Source: Solirubrobacteraceae bacterium (GTDB lineage: Bacteria; Actinomycetota; Thermoleophilia; Solirubrobacterales; Solirubrobacteraceae). Taken from it: 64,000 bases of DNA. The first letter of the stretch is position 1. The number at the start of each line of letters is the position of its first letter. The notes under the pieces were generated by a model. That model ran no database searches, had not been told where the DNA came from, and saw only the letters and a list, made by a program, of their open reading frames with translations. The position numbers were made by a program, and so were the translations under genes. The stretch lies in NCBI GenBank assembly GCA_017744415.1, contig JAGIBJ010000051.1:1-64000 (forward strand), in the 5' to 3' direction. Shown piece by piece: positions 60,421 to 64,000 of the stretch.

Positions 60421-61400
60421 CGGGTGGCCTCCTGGAGCTCCTCGGCATTCTCGACTGGCGAGCCCGTGAGGGTAAGGAACACCTCGTCGAGCGTCGGCTG
60501 GCGCATTCCGAGGTCGTCGACCTCGATGCCGGCGTCGGCCAACGCGACCGAGACGGCCGCGAGTGCGGCGACGCCGCTTCGCGTGGGCACCGTGGCCGAG
60601 CGGCTGCCCTCGTCCACCTGCACCTCGGCGTTGGCGCCGCGGCCAAGAATCTTGGCCGCGTGCTCGAGCTGCGCCGCCTCACGCACCACCACCTGAAGCT
60701 GATCGCCGCCGACGCGCCGCTTGAGTTCCCGCGAGTCGCCCTGTGCGATCACGCGCCCGTGGTCGATCACGACGATGTCGTCGGCGAGGCGCTCGGCCTC
60801 CTCGAGGTACTGCGTGGTCAGCATGAGCGTGGTGCCGCGGCCGACAAGCTGGTCGAGCACGTCCCAGAGCTCCGCGCGGGCGCGCGGATCGAGACCGGTC
60901 GTGGGCTCGTCGAGGAAAAGCACCTCGGGCCGCGCGACGATCGTCGCGGCGAGGTCGAGACGCCGGCGCATGCCGCCGGAGTAGTCACGGGCGAGGCGAT
61001 CGCCCGAATCCGACAGGGAGAAGTCCTCGAGGAGCTGATCGGCACGCTTGGAGGCCTCGGCCTTCCCGAGGTGGTGGAGCTCGCCGAGCATCTGCAGGTT
61101 CTCCCGGCCCGTGAGGAGCCCGTCGACAGTGGCTTCTTGGGCGGTGAGCCCGATGCGGCGGCGCACCTGGGTGCCTTGACTCGCGACGTCGAACCCGGCG
61201 ACCTTCGCCGTTCCGGCGTCGGCACTGGAGAGCGTGGTCAGGATGCGGACAGCCGTCGTCTTCCCGGCGCCGTTCGGACCGAGGACTGCGGTCACCGTGC
61301 CTGCGGGAACGGCGAAGTCCACCCCATGCAAGGCGGTCTTGTCGCCGAAGCGCTTCACGAGACCCTTGGCCTCGATCGCGTACGTGGGTGATGACGTCAT
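60417..61400 (-). CDS. ABC exporter ATPase (DrrA-like, daunorubicin-resistance family)
   Basis: The 327-residue ATPase has Walker A AVLGPNGAGKTTAVRILTTL (~40-59), Q-loop TAQEATVDGLLTGRENLQM, signature DYSGGMRRRLDLAATIV (~140) and Walker B VLFLDEPTTGLDPRARAELW (~160). The H-loop region is LTTQYLEEAERLADDIVVID, and a DrrA-type C-terminal domain (~225-327) ends with RQPTLDEVFLTLTG. Start ATG 61400 has an AAGGTG ribosome-binding site; a longer frame would run through the TetR operator. It forms an operon with the permease and is divergent from a TetR regulator, the standard layout of a self-regulated efflux unit. Confidence 0.95.
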   Translation of the reverse strand: MTSSPTYAIEAKGLVKRFGDKTALHGVDFAVPAGTVTAVLGPNGAGKTTAVRILTTLSSADAGTAKVAGFDVASQGTQVRRRIGLTAQEATVDGLLTGRENLQMLGELHHLGKAEASKRADQLLEDFSLSDSGDRLARDYSGGMRRRLDLAATIVARPEVLFLDEPTTGLDPRARAELWDVLDQLVGRGTTLMLTTQYLEEAERLADDIVVIDHGRVIAQGDSRELKRRVGGDQLQVVVREAAQLEHAAKILGRGANAEVQVDEGSRSATVPTRSGVAALAAVSVALADAGIEVDDLGMRQPTLDEVFLTLTGSPVENAEELQEATR

Positions 61401-61426
61401 GCCGGGCACCTTCCCATAACGACCAC

Positions 61427-61449
61427 AATTTTGCAACCAATGTAAAATT
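61427..61449. promoter_or_regulatory. AT-rich inverted repeat, candidate TetR operator
   Basis: AATTTTGC-7-GTAAAATT (one arm mismatch) lies between the divergent exporter and TetR genes, in the most AT-rich stretch of the window. Outer bases CAC/GTG extend the symmetry. Confidence 0.6.
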
Positions 61450-61471
61450 CGTGTGACGGCATCCAAGCCAC

Positions 61472-61477
61472 TAGACT
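61472..61477 (+). promoter_or_regulatory. -10 hexamer TAGACT of the TetR gene
   Basis: TAGACT followed by 6 nt and GTG 61484; the candidate operator lies just upstream, where it would block both divergent promoters. Confidence 0.5.
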
Positions 61478-61483
61478 TGAGGT

Positions 61484-62194
61484 GTGCGCCCTCCGAGGAT
61501 GCCGATCCCCACGACCGCCGAAGCGCCGGGCGCGCCGCCGGCCGGCTTGCGCGAGCGCAAGAAGGCGCAGATGCGGGAGCACATCTCGGACACCGCGACG
61601 CGGCTCTTCCTCGAGCGCGGGTTCGACGAGGTGACGGTCGCCCAGATCGCAGCGGTCGCCGACGTGTCGGTGAAGACGGTGTTCAACTACTTCCGCTCGA
61701 AGGAGGACCTCCTCTTCGATCGCGAGAGCGAGTGGATCGACTGCGTGGCCCAGCTTGCACAGAGCGCACCCGACCGGGGCCTGATCCCGCTCCTGATCGA
61801 CGACGTGAAGCTGCGCTACCCGGCGCTGCCGTTCGGTGAGTGGGCGCGCTTCACCGGCGAGGCCGCGGAGGGCCGTCGCCGCTTCTACCGGCTGATCAAC
61901 GAGCACGAGAACCTCCACGCCCGGCTGCTGGTGATGAACGAGCGCATGGCCGCGCGCACCCGCGAGGTGGTGGCCGCGGCGCTCGCGACGCCCGTGGACG
62001 ACCCAATTTCGACGGCTGCGGGCGATCTGGTCCACGGCGCCTACACCTGCACCGGCCGGGAGTTCACGCGTTGTCTCCTGGCGTCGCTCGCGCCTGCGGA
62101 GACGGCGCGGCGCGCCATCGCGGTCGGCACCGAGGCGCTTACGCGCGTGCGCACCGCGTACGCCGACACCCCGCTCGTCACCGGCGCCTCGTAG
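61484..62194 (+). CDS. TetR-family transcriptional regulator
   Basis: The 236-residue repressor has an N-terminal [63 protein letters not shown] (residues ~21-80). A helical ligand domain (~90-225) has [44 protein letters not shown]. The [17 protein letters not shown] recognition-helix region is typical of actinobacterial TetR proteins beside efflux pumps. It is divergent from the DrrAB-like exporter and should repress it until a ligand binds. The start is GTG 61484, leaderless by layout. A Pro-rich 20-residue N-terminal tail precedes the HTH. Confidence 0.92.
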   Translation: MRPPRMPIPTTAEAPGAPPAGLRERKKAQMREHISDTATRLFLERGFDEVTVAQIAAVADVSVKTVFNYFRSKEDLLFDRESEWIDCVAQLAQSAPDRGLIPLLIDDVKLRYPALPFGEWARFTGEAAEGRRRFYRLINEHENLHARLLVMNERMAARTREVVAAALATPVDDPISTAAGDLVHGAYTCTGREFTRCLLASLAPAETARRAIAVGTEALTRVRTAYADTPLVTGAS

Positions 62195-62203
62195 GCCCAG
62201 GGT

Positions 62204-63472
62204 TCACGCGGCCTCGCAGTCGAGCCGCTGTTCCCAGACGCCGCCGACGGGTCGCGAGCGTTGCTCGACGAGGGTCATCGTCCGCAGACCCTTCACCGAG
62301 CTGAGCCCGAGCGACGCTCCGATCCCGATCTCGCCGCCGATCTCTCGCTGCTCGGAGGCCACGGCGAAGCGCCGCTCGTCGAGCGCTGCATTCGCTGACG
62401 CCGCACGGCCGAGCGCTGCGAGACGGCCCGCGTCGATGGGCGACGACCTCCAGGCCGCCAGCGCGGCCGCCACCTCAGCCGACTCGGGATCCAGCCGGGC
62501 GTGCACCTCGCGAGCGCCAGCACCAGCCCCGACGGTGCCGGTCACCTCGACCTCGAGCACCCGCGGGCCGGGCGCGAGCCGCAAGGCGACCACGCCACTC
62601 GCAAACGCCTCCGCCTCCTGCTCGAGCTTGTCGGGGTTGATCACCTTTGCCAGTGGCCCCGCTGCCGCCGCGCCGTCGGGATCGTCGCGGCGCTCGCCGC
62701 GCCGGCGCTTGCCGTGGGGAATGCTCGCCGATGGCAGGGCGTCGAAGAACGCATTCACGCGCCCGTCGAGCGCGATGTAGGCCGTGGCCTCCCGCTGGTG
62801 GGCTGCGATGCGCAGGCCGATCTCGGCACCGCCGTCGATCCCGGCTCCGGCACCGACGAGTTCACCGAGGCCGAGCTTGGCCGCTGCGTTCACGGCGCCT
62901 TTGCCGGCGAGCGTGTAGCTGTCGACCGCGGGGTCGGCATCGGCGAGCCCGACGAGATCCGTGACGCCGGCGACGACGGCATCCGCTGCCGGAAGCGCCC
63001 GGCGCTGCAGGCGCTCGACGAGTGCGCGCGCCTCAGCCGCATTCGCAGCGCGGTAGGTACGCCCCGCCTTGCCGGTGAGGACCGCATCTGCGGATGCGTC
63101 AGCGCCGGGCCGACTGACGGTGGCTCCGACTCCCCCTCCGGCGCCTTCGACGACCCCGATCACGTAGCTCCCATCGCTGCGACGTTCGATGGTGAGTGCG
63201 CGATCGTCGCCGAGGCGCAGGAACCCGAGAGATACCTTCGTGCTGCGCGTGCGTTCCGTGCGCCGCATCGGGCACGGTTCGCGTTGGAGCGTCGGGCAGG
63301 CCGCGCCGCTGACGACGCAGAGCGAGCGCTGCATCGCCGTCGTGACGCGATTGAGGAGCCCGGGCGCGGCGATCGCACTGATCGCACCCGCGCCGAGCAG
63401 CGCGAGCGCCACGAGCAACACGAGCCCGACGTGCTCGATCGAGGCCTGGCCGGAGTCGTCACGGGTTCCCAT
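62204..63472 (-). CDS. Large exported protein with a TadE/Flp-like N-terminal leader
   Basis: The 422-residue protein begins MGTRDDSGQASIEHVGLVLLVALALLGAGAIS. The G-x-x-x-x-E stretch before a hydrophobic helix (here GQASIE) is the class IVb/TadE pseudopilin processing site, cut by a TadV-type peptidase. Instead of a small pilin the rest is ~390 residues. A Cys pair region (CVVSGAACPTLQREPCP) comes first, then GDDRALTIERRSDGSYVIGVVEG and long Ala-rich helices (~115-200, 290-390), with a basic PHGKRRRGERRDDPDG patch near 275. No tad genes are in the window. It could be a minor pseudopilin or a surface protein that borrows the leader. Start ATG 63472 places the leader at the N-terminus; longer frames do not. 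Confidence 0.75.
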   Translation of the reverse strand: MGTRDDSGQASIEHVGLVLLVALALLGAGAISAIAAPGLLNRVTTAMQRSLCVVSGAACPTLQREPCPMRRTERTRSTKVSLGFLRLGDDRALTIERRSDGSYVIGVVEGAGGGVGATVSRPGADASADAVLTGKAGRTYRAANAAEARALVERLQRRALPAADAVVAGVTDLVGLADADPAVDSYTLAGKGAVNAAAKLGLGELVGAGAGIDGGAEIGLRIAAHQREATAYIALDGRVNAFFDALPSASIPHGKRRRGERRDDPDGAAAAGPLAKVINPDKLEQEAEAFASGVVALRLAPGPRVLEVEVTGTVGAGAGAREVHARLDPESAEVAAALAAWRSSPIDAGRLAALGRAASANAALDERRFAVASEQREIGGEIGIGASLGLSSVKGLRTMTLVEQRSRPVGGVWEQRLDCEAA

Positions 63473-63557
63473 ACCCCCAGCCTGGGCAACGAACTGCGAC
63501 GAAACACCACCCAAGCGTCACAACTCTGCGACGCCTCTCCCCCATCGCCGCGGTGCA

Positions 63558-63818
63558 TCAGAGCGCGGCTTGCTTGAACCACTGCCCGCTCCTCAAGTCG
63601 CGGAAGAGGACGAGGTTCTGGCCGGTGGTGGTGACGACTTCCCAGTAGCGCCGGCGGACGGGTGAAGGCGACCACCATCGGTCTTCGACGAGCCAGCTCT
63701 CGCGGACGGCTTCGATCACGGCACCTTCGACGCGCCGCGGGTAGCCGCTGCGCTCGGCCTGTACGCGGACCTCGATGGGCATGCCGAGGCGGCGGGGTGC
63801 GGTGCGGCTCCCGCTCAT
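63558..63818 (-). CDS. DUF6504 family protein, ImuB-associated
   Basis: The 86-residue protein (SGSRTAPRRLG, then PIEVRVQAERSGYPRRVEGAVIEAVRESWLVEDRWWSPSPVRRRYWEVVTTTGQNLVLFRDLRSGQWFKQAAL) matches the small DUF6504 domain that follows ImuB-type polymerases in actinobacteria. The RWWSPSPVRRRYWEV block is its core. Its ATG overlaps the ImuB stop codon (ATGA), so the two are co-translated. It probably supports the translesion mutasome, for example in protein-protein contact. ATG 63782 is a possible shorter start. Confidence 0.82.
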   Translation of the reverse strand: MSGSRTAPRRLGMPIEVRVQAERSGYPRRVEGAVIEAVRESWLVEDRWWSPSPVRRRYWEVVTTTGQNLVLFRDLRSGQWFKQAAL

Positions 63819-64000
63819 GCTTCGCGCGGGGCCAGGGCCATGCGGCGTTCGGGCAGGCGAGACGCGGGATCGACTTCGACGACGCGCAGCAGCGCATCGT
63901 CGCCCGATCCCGCGCTCACCTGACGCAGCCCCTCCCGAAGCCGCGCCCTCCTGCGCTCCTCGTCGTCCTGCAGCAACGGGATCGCTTGGGACGGTGGACC
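63815..64000 (-). CDS. imuB: ImuB-like Y-family DNA polymerase (C-terminal end; runs off the window)
   Basis: The frame entering from the right edge reads QAIPLLQDDEERRRARLREGLRQVSAGSG, then DALLRVVEVDPASRLPERRMALAPREA and a stop at 63815. The sequence VxEVDPxSRxPERRxxLxP is the usual end of actinobacterial ImuB proteins, which are catalytically dead Y-family polymerases that bind the beta clamp and recruit DnaE2. Only about 61 residues are visible. The beta-binding motif and polymerase core lie outside the window. Confidence 0.8.
   Translation of the reverse strand, partial: GPPSQAIPLLQDDEERRRARLREGLRQVSAGSGDDALLRVVEVDPASRLPERRMALAPREA

Noticed and set aside
61401-61483. AT-rich gap considered as an attachment site or insertion scar
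   Set aside because: There is no flanking direct repeat, integrase or tRNA; a divergent promoter with a TetR dyad explains it better.

Overview
The window is a 64 kb stretch of very GC-rich chromosome, densely packed on both strands with short spacers and many ATGA or TGATG stop/start overlaps. The gene content fits a high-GC actinobacterium, most likely from the Thermoleophilia/Solirubrobacterales side. Pointers are a GTP-dependent PEP carboxykinase, a large NAD-dependent glutamate dehydrogenase, an actinobacterial-type LexA box at dnaE2, an actinobacterial-type c-di-AMP riboswitch, DUF6504 beside an ImuB-like polymerase, and a TAnnnT -10 hexamer 6-8 nt before many start codons (leaderless transcription). 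The lineage is inferred from gene content; there is no rRNA in the window. I found no tRNA or rRNA gene, no CRISPR array, no transposase and no prophage.

Layout. 0-7.2 kb: partial NAD-glutamate dehydrogenase, an unknown HTH-like protein, a cluster of palindromic repeats, a geranylgeranyl-reductase-like flavoprotein and pckG. 7.5-16.9 kb: secreted collagen-like protein, DUF1275 membrane protein, PolX, secreted alpha/beta hydrolase, SRPBCC protein, a citrate-lyase-beta-like CoA-ester lyase, OsmC-like protein and an exported IPT/TIG protein. 16.9-22.5 kb: ECF sigma factor with a membrane partner, alkyltransferase-like protein, methyltransferase, aldehyde dehydrogenase, NAD(P)-binding protein and MsrB. 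22.5-27.5 kb: two paralogous PAS-GAF-kinase-receiver hybrid kinases flanking a small degenerate kinase. 27.7-32.5 kb: a second CoA-ester lyase that lacks an internal segment, a tautomerase, a LysM/transglycosylase, a cupin, an SCP2-like protein, a PhzF-like protein and DUF1697.

32.7-39.0 kb is a GntR-led operon: regulator, BMP-type ABC importer (ATPase, two permeases, lipoprotein) and a biuret-hydrolase-like cysteine hydrolase, ended by a strong hairpin. It looks like an uptake-plus-deamination unit for a small N-rich compound. 39.2-51.0 kb holds acyl-CoA dehydrogenase, acyl-CoA synthetase, a class I amidotransferase hydrolase, RidA-PucR, a DUF255 thioredoxin-fold protein, an MMPL transporter and glutamine synthetase. 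GDH, GS, the amidotransferase, PucR and the putative biuret hydrolase give the window a nitrogen theme.

51-64 kb: a c-di-AMP riboswitch precedes an unknown Pro/Arg-rich tail-anchored protein. Then come cytochrome c, dnaE2 under a perfect LexA palindrome, a GGDEF protein with a small exported partner, a DrrAB-type exporter with a divergent TetR regulator, a large TadE-like-leader protein, DUF6504 and the end of imuB. The SOS mutasome genes are therefore near one another but split by about 7.4 kb of unrelated genes.
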